Source of the DNA: Calliopsis andreniformis
Lineage: Eukaryota; Arthropoda; Insecta; Hymenoptera; Andrenidae
DNA: 64,000 bases
Assembly: GCF_051401765.1 (NCBI RefSeq)
Contig: NW_027480422.1
Location: 21,594,001-21,658,000, forward strand
Direction of reading: 5' to 3'
Part shown: piece by piece, positions 25,322 to 37,198 of the stretch
Layout of the letters: each line of letters starts with the position of its first letter
Numbering within the stretch: the stretch's first letter is position 1
Made by a program: the position numbers and the translations under genes
The notes under the pieces: model-generated
The model's input: only the letters and a program-made list of their open reading frames with translations
Databases searched by the model: none
What the model was told of the DNA's origin: nothing

Positions 25322-28064
25322 TTCGTTTTATACGATGGAAAAGCTGTTGTACATATATCGTATTATATGCTTCTGGCGTTAACATCTTAGGCCCTAACTA
25401 TTCGATCTGGTGGAGCAACTCCCTAGAGTGAAGCCTAGATTACCCGGAACGTAGAAATGACCATTACTTTCACACTGTTTGCAATTATTCATTTTATACG
25501 ATGGAAAAACTGTTGTACTTATATTGTATTTTATGCTTCTGGCGTTGACTTCTAAGTCCCTAGCTATTCGATCTGGTGGAGCAACGCCCTAGAGTGAGGC
25601 CTAGGTTGCCTGGAATGTAGAAATGACCAGTACTTTCACACTGGTTGCATTTATTCGTTTTATACAATGGAAAAACTGTTCTATTTATTTTGTCTTTTAT
25701 GCTTCGGGCGTTGACTTCTAAGGCCCTAACTATTCGATCTGGCGGAGCAACGCCCTAAAGTGAAGCCTAGGTTACCCGGAATGTAGAAATGACCAGTACC
25801 TTCACAGTGTTTGCAATTATTCATTTTATACGATGGAAAAACTATTGTACCTTTATTGTATTTTATGCTTCGGGCGGTGACTTCTAAGGCCGTAACTATT
25901 CGACCTGGTGGAGCAACGACCTGGAGTCAAGCCGAGGTTGCCCGGAACGTAGAAATGACCATAACTTTCACACTGGTTGCAATTATTCATTTTATACGAT
26001 GGAAAAGCTGTTGTATTTATATTGTATTTTATGCTTCTGGCGTTGACTTCTAAGGACCTAGCTATTCCATCTGGCGGAGCAGCGCCCTAGAGTGCAGCCT
26101 GGGTTGCCCGGAACGTAGAAATGACCATAACTATCACACTGGTAGCAATTATTCGTTTTATACAATGGAAAAACTGTTCTATTTATATTGTATTTTATGC
26201 CTCTGGCGTTGACTCCTAAGGCCGTAGCTATTCGATGTGGTGGAGCAACGCCCTAGGGTGAAGCCTAGGTTGCCCGGAACGTAGAAATGACCATGTCTTT
26301 CACACTGGTTGCAATTATTCGCTTTATACGATGGAAAAACTGTTGTATTAATTTTGTATTTGGTGCTTCTAGCGTTGACTTCTTAGGCCCTAACCATTCG
26401 ATGTGGTTGAGCAGCGCCCTAGAGTGAAGCCTAGATTGCCCGGAACGTAGAAATGACCATAACTTTCATACTGGTTGCAATTATTCGTTTTATACGATGG
26501 AAAAACTGTTGTATTTATATTGTATTTTATGCCTCCGGCGTTGACTTCTTAGGCCCTAACTATTCGCTCTGGTGGAACAACGACCTAGGGTGATGCCTAG
26601 GTTGCCCGGATCGTAGAATTGACCATTACTTGCTCACTGGTTGCAATTATTCTTTTTATACGATGGAAAAACTGTTGTATTTATTTTGTATTTGGCGCTC
26701 CTGGCGTTGGCTTCTTAGGCCCTAACTAATGGATCTGGTGGACCAACGCCCTAGAGTGAAGCCTAGGTTGCCCGGAACGTAGAAATGACCATTACATCCA
26801 CACTGTTTGCAATTATTCATATTATACAGATGAAAAACTGTTGTATTTATATTGTATTTTATGCTTCTGGCGCTGACTTCTTAGGTCCTAACTATTGGAT
26901 CTGGTGGAGCAACGCCCACGGGTGAAGTCTAGGATGCGCGGAACGTAGAAATGACCATAAATTTTACACTGGCTTCAATTATTCGTTTTATACAATGGAA
27001 AAACTGTTCTATTTATTTTGTATTTTATACTTCGGGCGTTGACTTCTATGGCCCTAACTATTCGATCTGGTGGAGCAACGCCCTAGAGTGAAGCCTAGGT
27101 TGCCCGGAACGTAGAAATGACCATTACCTTCACACTGTTTGCGATTATTCATTTTATACGATGGTAAAACTGTTGTACTTATTTTGTATTTTATGCTTCT
27201 GGCATTGACTTCTAAGGCCCTAGCTATTCCATCTGGTGGAGCAACGCCCTAGAGTGGAGCCTAGGTCGCCCGAAACGTGGAAATGACCGTTACTTTCACT
27301 CTGGTTGCAATTATTCCAGCTATACGATGGACAAACTGTTGCATTTTGATTGTACTTTATGCTTCAGGCGTTGACTTCTTAGGCCCTAACTATTCGCTCT
27401 GGTGGAACAACGCCCTAGGGTGACGCCTAGGTTGCCCGGAACGTAGAAATGACCATTACCTTCACACTGTTTGCGATTATTCATTTTATACGATGGTAAA
27501 ACTGTTGTACATATATCGTATTTTATGCTTCTGGCGTTGACTTCTTAGGCCCTAACTATTCGATCAGGTGGAGCAACGCCCTAGGGTGAGGCCTAGGTTG
27601 CCCGGAACGTAGAAATGACCATAACTTTCATACTGGTTGCAACTATTCGTTTTATACGATGAAAAAAATGTTGTATTTTTATTGTATTTTATGCTTCAGG
27701 CGTTGACTTCTAAGGCCCTAACTATTCGATGTGGTGGAGCAACGCCCTTGAGCGAAGCCTAGGTTGCCCGGAACGTAAAAATGACCTGTACTTTCACACT
27801 GGTTGCAATTATTCCTGTTATACGATGGAAAAACTGTTGTACTTATGTTGTATTTTATGCTTCTGGCGTCGAATTCTAAATCCCTAACTATTCGATCTGG
27901 TGGAGCAACGCCCTAGAGTGAAGCCTAGGTTGCCCGGAACGTAGAAATGACCGTTACTTTCACACTGTTTGCAAATGTACATTATATACGATGGAAAAAC
28001 TGTTGTACTTATGTTGTATTTTATGCTTCTGGCGTCGAATTCTCAGTCCCTAACTATTCGATCT
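25322..28064 (+). repeat. Diverged satellite stretch with long-range copies
   Basis: About 16 monomers. 26600-26872 matches 28592-28864 (12 monomers away) and also about 4437-4640 (134 monomers away). They share TATTTGGCGCTCCTGGCG, CTGGTGGACCAAC or a close form, CCATTACATCCACACTG and TACAGATGAAAAACTG. 27470-28080 matches 30955-31565. No gene-like sequence was seen. Confidence 0.8.
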
Positions 28065-28395
28065 GGTGGAGCAACGCCCTAGGGTGAAGCCTAGGTTGCG
28101 CGGAACGTAGAAATGACCGTTACTTTCACACTGTTTGCAAATGTACATTATATACGATTGAAAAGCTGCTGTATTTATATTGTATTTTATGCTTCTGGCG
28201 TTGACTTCTTAGGCCCTAACTATTCGATATGGTGGAGCAACGCCCTAGGGTGAAGCCTAGGTTGCGCGGAACGTAGAAATGACCGTTACTTTCACACTGT
28301 TTGCAAATGTACATTATATACGATTGAAAAGCTGCTGTATTTATATTGTATTTTATGCTTCTGGCGTTGACTTCTTAGGCCCTAACTATTCGATC
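28065..28395 (+). repeat. Adjacent duplication of a single monomer
   Basis: Two neighbouring monomers are essentially identical over a full 166-bp unit. They carry the same private variants: GGTTGCGCGGAACG, GACCGTTACTTTCAC, TTTGCAAATGTACATTATAT and ACGATTGAAAAGCTGCTG. Elsewhere in the array neighbouring monomers usually differ at many sites, so this pair looks like a recent one-unit exchange. A similar single-unit pair occurs near 37440-37780. Confidence 0.9.
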
Positions 28396-28604
28396 TGGTG
28401 GAGCAACGCCCTAGAGTGTAGCCTAGGTTGCCCGGAATGTAGAAATGACCATCACTTTTACATTGGCTGCAATTATTCTTGTTATACGATGGAAAATCTG
28501 TTGTATTTATTTTGTATTTTATGCCTCTGGCGTTGACTCCTAAGGCCGTAGCTATTCGATGTGGTGGAGCAACGCCCTAGAGTGAAGCCTAGGTTGCCCG
28601 GATC

Positions 28605-30430
28605 GTAGAAACGACCATTACTTGCTCACTGGTTGCAATTATTCGTTTTATACGATGGAAAAACTGTTGTATTTATTTTGTATTTGGCGCTCCTGGCGTT
28701 GACTTCTTAGGCCCTAACTAATGGATCTGGTGGAGCAACACCCTAGAGTGAAGCCTAGGTTGCCCGGAACGTAGAAATGACCATTACATCCACACTGTTT
28801 GCAATTATTCATATCATACAGATGAAAAACTGTTGTATTTATATTGTATTTTATGCTTCTGGCATTGACTTCTAAGGCCCTAACTATTCGAAGTGGCTGA
28901 GCAACGCCATAGAGTGAAGCCTAGATTGCCCGGAACGTAGAAATGACCATAGCTTTCATACTGGTTGCAATTATTCGTTTTATACGATGGAAAAACTGTT
29001 GTATTTATTTTGTATTTGGTGCTCCTGGCGTTGACTTCTTAGGCCCTAGCTATTGGATCTTGTGGAGCAGCGCCCTAGGGTGAAGCCTAGGTTGCCCGGA
29101 ACGTGGAAATGACCATAACTATCAGACTGGTTGCAATTACTCGTTTTATACGATGGAAAGACTGTTGTATTTATATTGTATTTTATAGTTATGGCGTTGT
29201 GTTCTAGGGCCGTAGCTATTCGATGTGGTTGAGCAACGCCCTAGAGTGAAGCCTAGGATGCCCGCAGCGTAGAAATGACCATATCTTTCACACTGTTTGC
29301 AATTATTCATATTATACAGTGGAAAAACTGTTGTATTTATATTGCATTTTATGCTTCTGGCATTGACTTCTAAGGCCCTAACTATTCGATGTGGTGGAGC
29401 AACGTCCTAGAGTGAAGCCTAGGTTGCCCGGAACGTAGAAATGACCATAGCTTTCATACTGGTTGCAATTATTCGTTTTATACGATGGAAAAACTGTTGT
29501 ATTAATTTTGTATTTGGTGCTTCTGGCGTTGACTTCTTAGGCCCTAACCATTCGATGTGGTTGAGCAGCGCCCTAGAGTGAAGCCTAGATTGCCCGGAAC
29601 GTAGAAATGACCATAACTTTCATACTGATTGCAATTATTCGTATTATGCGATGGAAAATCTGTTGTATTAAATTGTATTTTAACCTTCTGGCGTTGACTT
29701 CTAAGGCCGTAGCTATTCGATGTGGTGGAACAACGACCTACGGTGATGCCTAGGTTGCCCGGATCGTAGAAATGACCATTACTTGCTCACTGGTTGCAAT
29801 TATTCGTTTTATACGATGGAAAAACTGTTGTATTTATTTTGTATTTGGCGCTCCTGGCGTTGACTTCTTAGGCCCTAACTAATGGATCTGGTGGACCAAC
29901 ACCCTAGAGTGAAGCCTAGGTTGCCCGGAACGTAGAAATGACCATTACATCCACACTGTTTGCAATTATTCATATTATACACATGAAAAACTGTTGTATT
30001 TATATTGTATTTTATGCTTCTGGCATTGACTTCTAAGGCCCTAACTATTCGATGTGGCTGAGCAACGCCCTAGAGTGAAGCCTAGATTGCCCGGAACGTA
30101 GAAATGACCATAGCTTTCATACTGGTTGCAATTACTCGTTTTATACGATGGAAAGACTGTTGTATTTATATTGTATTTTATAGTTATGGCGTTGTGTTCT
30201 AGGGCCGTAGCTATTCGATGTGGTTGAGCAACGCCCTAGAGTGAAGCCTAGGATGCCCGCAGCGTAGAAATGACCATATCTTTCACACTGTTTGCAATTA
30301 TTCATATTATACAGTTGAAAAACTGTTGTATTTATATTGCATTTTATGCTTCTGGCATTGACTTCTAAGGCCCTAACTATTCGATGTGGTGGAGCAACGT
30401 CCTAGAGTGAAGCCTAGGTTGCCCGGAACG
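28605..30430 (+). repeat. 7-monomer higher-order repeat with a one-monomer deletion in copy 2
   Basis: The marker CTTGCTCACTGG occurs at 28621 and 29782 (1161 bp, seven monomers). Farther along, the marker GTTGTGTTCTAGGGCCG is separated by only 995 bp (six monomers). Copy 2 therefore lacks one monomer, roughly 28975-29140 of copy 1. The monomer at the joint begins like one copy-1 monomer (GATGTGGCTGAGCAACG against GAAGTGGCTGAGC) and ends like the next (TTGCAATTACTCG, GGAAAGACTG), so it is a hybrid. Confidence 0.85.
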
Positions 30431-31565
30431 TAGAAATGACCATAGCTTTCACACTGGTTGCAATTATTCCTGTTATACATGTGAAAAACTGTTGTATATA
30501 TATTGTATTTTTTGCTCCTGGCGTTGACTTCTTAGGCCCTAACTATTGCATCTGGTGGAGCAACGCCCTAGAGTGTAGCCTAGGTTGCCCGGAATGTAGA
30601 AATGACCATCACTTTCACACTGGCTGCAATTATTCTTGTTATACGATGGAAAAACTGTTGTATTTATTTTGTAATTTATGCCTCTGGCGTTGACTCCTAA
30701 GGCCGTAGCTATTCGATGTGGTGGAGCAACGCCCTAGAGCGAAGCCTAGGTTGCCCGGAACGTAGAAATGACCATGTCATTCACACTGGTTGCAATTATT
30801 CCTGTTATACGATGGAAAAACTGTTGTACATATATTATATCTTAAGCTTCAGGCGTTGACTTCTAAGGGCGTAGCTATTCGATGTGGTTCAGAAACGCCC
30901 TAGAGTGAAGCCTAGGTTGCCCGGAATATAGAAATGACCATCACCTTCACACGGTTTGCGATTATTCATTTTATACGATGGTAAATCTGTTGTACATATA
31001 TCGTATTTTATGCTTCTGGCGTTGACTTCTTAGGCCCTAACTATTCGATCAGGTGGAGCAACGCCCTAGGGTGAGGCCTAGGTTGCCCGGAACGTAGAAA
31101 TGACCATAACTTTCATACTGGTTGCAATTATTCGTTCTATACGATGAAAAAAATGTTGTATTTTTATTGTATTTTATGCTTCAGGCGTTGACTTCTAAGG
31201 CCCTAACTATTCGATGTGGTGGAGCAACGCCCTTGAGCGAAGCCTAGGTTGCCCGGAATGTAAAAATGACCTGTACTTTCACACTGATTGCAATTATTCC
31301 TGTTATACGATGGAAAAACTGTTGTACTTATGTTGTATTTTATGCTTCTGGCGTCGAATTCTAAGTCCCTAACTATTCGATCTGGTGGAGCAACGCCCTA
31401 GAGTGAAGACTAGGTTGCCCGGAACGTAGAAATGACCGTTACTTTCACACTGTTTGCAAATGTACATTATATACGATGGAAAAACTGTTGTACTTATGTT
31501 GTATTTTATGCTTCTGGCGTCGAATTCTCAGTCCCTAACTATTCGATCTGGTGGAGCAACGCCCT

Positions 31566-34500
31566 AGAGTGAAGCCTAGGTTGCCGGGAACGTAGAAATG
31601 ACCATAACTATCAGACTGGTTGCAATTATTCGTTCTATACAATGGAAAAACTGTTCTATATATTTTGTATTTTATGCTTCGAGCGTTGACATCTAAGGCC
31701 CTAACTATTCGATCTGGTGGAACAACACCCTAGAGTGAAGCCTAGGCTGCTAGGGCGTAGAAATGACCATAACTTTCACACTGGTTGCAATTATTCGTTT
31801 TATACAATGGAAAAAATGTTCTATTTATTTTGTATTTTATGCTTCGGGCGTTGACATCTAAGGCCCTAACTATTCGATCTGGTGAAGCCACGCCCTAGAG
31901 TGAAGCCTAGGATGCCCGGAACGTAGAAATGACTATTACCTTCACACTTCTTGCAATTATACATTTTATACGATGGAAAAACTGTTGTACTTATGTTGTA
32001 TTTTGTTCTTCTGGCGTCGATTTCTAAGTCCCTAGCTATTCGATCTGGAGGAGCAACGCCCTGGAGTGAAGCCTAGGTTGCCCGGAGATTAGAAATGACC
32101 ATAACTTTCACGCTGGTTGCAATTATTCGTTTTATACGATGGAAAAACTGTTGTATTTATATTGTATTTTATGCTCCTGGTGTAGACTTCTTAGGCCCTA
32201 GCTAATCGATCTGGAGGAACAACGTCCTAGAGTGAAGCCTAGGTTGCCGGGAACGTAGAAATGACCATAACTTTCACACTGGTTGCAATTATTCGTTTTA
32301 CACAATGGAAAAACTGTTCTATTTATTTTGTATTTTATGCTTCGGGCGTTGACATCTAAGGCCCTAACTGTTCGATCTGGTGAAGCAACGCTCTAGAGTG
32401 AAGCCTAGGTTGCCCGGAACGTAGAAATGACCATTGCCTTCACAGTCCTTGCAATTATACATTTTATGCGATGGAAAAACTGTTGTATTTTTATTGTATT
32501 TTATAGTTCTGGCGTTGACTTCTGAGGCCCTAGCTATTCGATGTGGTTGAGCAACGCCCTAGAGTGAAGCCTAGGTTGCCCGGAACGAAGAAATGACCAT
32601 TACTTCACCACTGTTTGCAATTATTCATTTTATACAATGGAAAAACTGTTGTATTTACATTGTATTTTATAGTTCTGGCGTTGACTTCTAAGGCCGTAGC
32701 TATTCGATGTGGTTGAGCAACGCCCTAGAGTGAAGCCTAGGTTGCACGGAACGTAGAAATGACCATTACTTCCACACTGTTTGCAATTATTGATATTATA
32801 CAGTGCAAAAACTGTTGTATTTATATGGCATTTTATGCCTCTGGCATTGACTTCTAAGGACCTAACTATTCGATGTGGTGGAGCAACGCCCTAGAGTGAA
32901 GCCTAGGTTGCCCGGAACGCAGAAATGACCATAGCTTTCACACTGGTTGCTATTATTCCTGTTATACAAGGGAAAAACTGTTGTATTTATTGTGTATTTT
33001 ATGCTTCTGGCGTTGACTTCTTAGGCCCTAACTATTCGATCTGGTGGAGCAACGCCCGAGAGTGAAGACTAGGTTGCCCGGAATGTAGAAATGACCATCA
33101 CTTTCACACTGGTTTCAATTATTCTTGTTATACGATGGAAAAACTGTTGTATTTATTTTGTATTTTATGCCTCTGGCGTTGACTCCTAAGGCCGGAGCTA
33201 TTCGATGTGGTGGAGCAACGACCTAGAGTCAAGCCTAGGTTGCCCGGAACGTAGAAATGACCATGTCTTTCACACTGGTTGCAATTATTCCTGTTATACG
33301 ATGGAAAAACTGTAGTATTTATATTATATTTTATGCTTCAGACGTTGACTTCTAAGGCCGTAGCTATTCGATGTGGTGGAGAAACGCCCTAGAGTGAAGC
33401 CTAGGTTGTCCGGAAAGTACAAATGACCATTACCTCCACTCTGTTTGCAATTATTCATTTTATACAATGGAAAAAGTGTTGCATTTATATCGCTTTTTAT
33501 AGTTATGGCGTTGACTTCTAAGGCCGTAGCTATTCGATGTGGTGGAGCAATGAGCTAGAGTGAAGCCTAGGATGCCCGCAACGTAGAAATGACCATATCT
33601 TTCACACTGTTAGCAATTATTCCTGTTATGCGATTGAAAAACTGTTGTATTTATATGGTATTTTATGGTTCTGGCGTTGACCTCTAAGGCCGCAGCTATT
33701 CGATGTGGTGGAGCAACGCCCTAGAGTGAAGCCTAGGTTGCCCGGAACGTAGGAATGACCATACCTTTCACACTGATTACAATTACTCCTGTTGTACGAT
33801 GGAAAAACTGTTGTATTTCTATTGTATTTTATGCTTCTGGCGTTGTCTTCTTAGGCCCTAACTATTCGATCTGGTGGAGCAACGCCCTAGGGTGAAGCCT
33901 AGGTTGCCCGGAACGTAGAACTGACCATAACTCTCATACTGGTTGCAATTATTCGTTTTATACCGTGGAAAAACTGTTGTACTTATATTGTATTTTTTGC
34001 GTCTGGAGTTGTTTTCTGAGGCCCTAACTATTCGACCTGGTAGACCAACGCCCTAGAGTGAAGACTAGGTTGCCCGGAATGTAGAAATGACCATCACTTT
34101 CACACTGGTTGCAATTATTCTTGTTATACGATGGAAAAACTGTTGTATTTATATTGTTTTTTATAGTTATGGCGTTGACTTCTAAGGCCGTAGCTAATCG
34201 ATGTGGTGGAGCAATGCCCTAGAGTGAAGCCTAGGATGCCCGGAACGTAGAAATGACCATCACTTTCACACTGGTTTCAATTATTCTTGTTATACGATGG
34301 AAAAACTGTTGTATTTATTTTGCATTTTATGCCTCTGACGTTGACTCCTAAGGCCGTAGCTATTCGATGTGGTGGAACAGCGCCATAGAGTGAAGCCTAG
34401 GTTGCCCGGAACGTAGAAATGACCATAACCTTCATACTGATTGCAATTATTCGTTTTATACGTTGGAAAAACTGTTTTACTTATATTGTATGTTATGCCT

Positions 34501-37198
34501 CTGGCGTTGACTCCTAAGGTCGTAGCTATTCGATGTGGTGGAGCAACGCCATAGCGTGAAGCCTAGGTTGCCGGGAACGTAGAAATAACCATTACTTCCA
34601 CACTGTTTGCAATTATTCATTTTATACAATGGAAAAACTGTTATATTTATATTGTATTTTATAGTTATGGCGTTGACTTCTAAGGCCGTAGCTATTCGAT
34701 GTGGTGGAGAAACGCCCTAGAGTGAAGCCTAGGTTGCGCGGAAAGTAGAAATTACCATTACCTCCACACTGTTTGCAATTATTCATTTTATACAATGGAA
34801 AAACGGTTGTATTTATATTGTTTTTTATAGTTATGGGGTTGACTTCTAAGGCCGTAGCTAATCGATATGGTGGAGCAATGCCCTAGAGTGAAGCCTAGGA
34901 TGCCCGGAACGTTGAAATGACGATAGCTTTCACACTGGTCGCAATTATTCCTGTTATACAAGGGAAAAACTGTTGTATTTATTGTGTATTTTATGCTTCT
35001 GGCGTTGACTTCTTAGGCCCTAACTAATCGATCTGGTGGAGCAACGCCCTAGGGTGAAGCCTAGGTTGCCCGGAACGTAGAACTGACCATAACTCTCATA
35101 CTGGTTGCAATTATTCGTTTTATACCGTGGAAAAACTGTTGTATTTATATTGTATTTTATGCGTCTGGAGTTGTTTTCTAAGGCCCTAACTATTCGATCT
35201 GGTGGAGCAACGCCCTAGAGAGAAGCCTAGAATGCCCGGAACGTAGAAATGACCATTACGTTCAGGCATGTTGCAATTGTTCCTGTTATACGATGAAAGA
35301 ACTGTTGCATTTTTATTGTGCTTTATGCGTCTGGAGTTGTGTTCTCAGGCCCTAACTATTCTACCTGGTGGACCAACGCCCTAGAGTGAAGCCTAGGTTG
35401 CACGGAACGTAGAAATGCCCATTACTTTCACATTGATTGTAATTATTCCTGTTATACGATGGAATAACTGTTGTATTTTTATTTTATTTTGTGCTTCTGG
35501 CGTTGACTTCTAAGGTCCTAGCTATTCGATCTGGTGGAGCAACGCCCTAGAGTGAAGACTAAGTTGCCCGGAATGTAGAAATGACCATCACTTTCACACT
35601 GGTTGCAATTATTCTTGTTATACGATGGAAAAACTGTTGTATTTATTTTGTATTTTATGCCTCTGGCGTTGACTCCTAAGGCCGTAGCTATTCGATGCGG
35701 TGGAGGGACGCCCTAGAGTGAAGCCTAGGTTGCTCGGAACGTAGAAATGACCATGTTTTTCACACTGGTTGCAATTATTCCTGTTATACAATGGAAAAAC
35801 TGTTGTACTTATATTACATTTTATGCTTCAGACGTTGACTTCTAAGGCCGTAGCTATTCGATGTGGTGGAGAAACGCCCTAGAGTGAATTCGAGGTTGCC
35901 CGGAAAGTAGAAATGACCATTACCTCCACACTGTTTGCAATTATTCATTTTATACAATGGAAAAACTGTTGTATTTATATTGTTTTTTAAAGTTATGGCG
36001 TTGACTTCTAAGTCCGTAGCTATTCGATGTGGTGGAGCAATGCCCTAGTGTGAAGCCAAGGATGCCCGCAACGTAGAAATAACCATTACTTCCACACTGT
36101 TTGCAATTATTCATTTTATACAATGGAAAAACTGTTGTATTTATATTGTATTTTATAGATATGGCGTTGTCTTCTAAGGCCCTAACTATTCGATCTGGTG
36201 GATCAACGCCCTAGAGTGAAGCCTAGGTTGCCCGGAACGTAGAAATGACCATAGCTTTCACACTGGTTGCAATTATTCCTGTTACAGAAGGGAAAAACTG
36301 TTGTATTTATTGTGTATTTTATGCTTCTGGCGTTGACTTCTTAGGCCCTAACTAGTCGATCTGGTGGAGCAGCGACCTAGAGTGAAGACGAGGTTGCCCG
36401 GAATGTAGAAATGACCATCACTTTCACACTGGTTTCAATTATTCTTGTTATACGATGGAAAAACTGTTGTATTTATTTTGTATTTTATGCCTCTGGCGTT
36501 GACTCCTAAGGCCGCAGCTATTCGATGTGGTGGAGCAACGCCCTATAGTGAAGCCTAGGTTGCCCGGAACGTAGAAATGACCATACCTTTCACACTGGTT
36601 GCAATTATTCCTGTTATACAAGGGAAAAACTGTTGTATTTATATTGTATTTTATGCTTCTGGCGATGACTTTCTGGGCCCTAACTATTCTATCTGGAAGA
36701 GCAGCGCCCTAGAGTGAAGCCTCTGTTGCCCGGAATGAAGAAACGACCATCACTTTCACACTGGTGGCAGTTATTCCTGTTACACGATGGAAAAACTGTT
36801 GTATTTCTATTGTATTTTATGCTTCTGGCGTTGACTTCGTAGGCCCTAACTATTCGAACTGGTGGAGCAACGCCCTAGAGAGAAGCCTACATTGCCCGGA
36901 ACGTAGAATTGACCATCACTTTCACACTGGTTGCAATTATTCCTGTCATGTGATCGAAAAACTGTTGTATCTATTTTGTATTTTATGCTTCTGGCGTTGA
37001 CTTCTTAGGTCCTAACTATTGGATCTGGTGGAGCAACGACCCCTGATGAAGCCCAGGTTGCCCGGAACGTAGAAATGACCATAACTTTCATACTGATTGC
37101 AATTATTCGTATTATGCGATGGAAAATCTGTTGTATTAAATTGTATTTTAACCTTCTGGCGTTGACTTCTAAGGCCGTAGCTATTCGATGTGGTGGAT
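31566..37198 (+). repeat. Diverged satellite stretch without a clear long repeat
   Basis: About 34 monomers, mixing the TATAGTTATGGCGTTG, TATAGTTCTGGCGTTG, ATACAAGGGAAAAACTG and GCGTCTGGAGTTGTTTTC subtypes. One monomer near 31741 has an altered core (GGCTGCTAGGGCGTAG) that is one base short. The segment 37001-37198 (CTGATGAAGCCCAGGTTGC, GTATTAAATTGTATTTTAACC) recurs at about 40816. No gene or unique insert was seen. Confidence 0.85.

Larger units (their letters stand above)
27470..31565 (+). repeat. 21-monomer-spaced duplication (3485 bp), flanking segments
   Basis: About 27470-28080 and 30955-31565 match. Shared rare forms are ATTATTCATTTTATACGATGG with GGTAAA, GATCAGGTGGAGCAACG, GATGAAAAAAATGTTG (27658 and 31143), GCCCTTGAGCGAAGCC, GACCTGTACTTTCAC, and GGCGTCGAATTCTCAGTCCC. 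The intervening 2.9 kb is not duplicated. The 30850-31019 monomer also resembles about 4791-4960 (TTCTAAGGGCGTAGC, GGAATATAGAAATG, CACACGGTTTGCG). Confidence 0.8.

Noticed and set aside
28605..30430. A fixed array-wide 7-monomer higher-order repeat
   Set aside because: Seven-monomer spacing holds at 1-3520 and in part of 28.6-30.4 kb, but other regions use 3, 4, 5, 6, 11, 12, 28 or 35 monomers, so no single unit fits the window.
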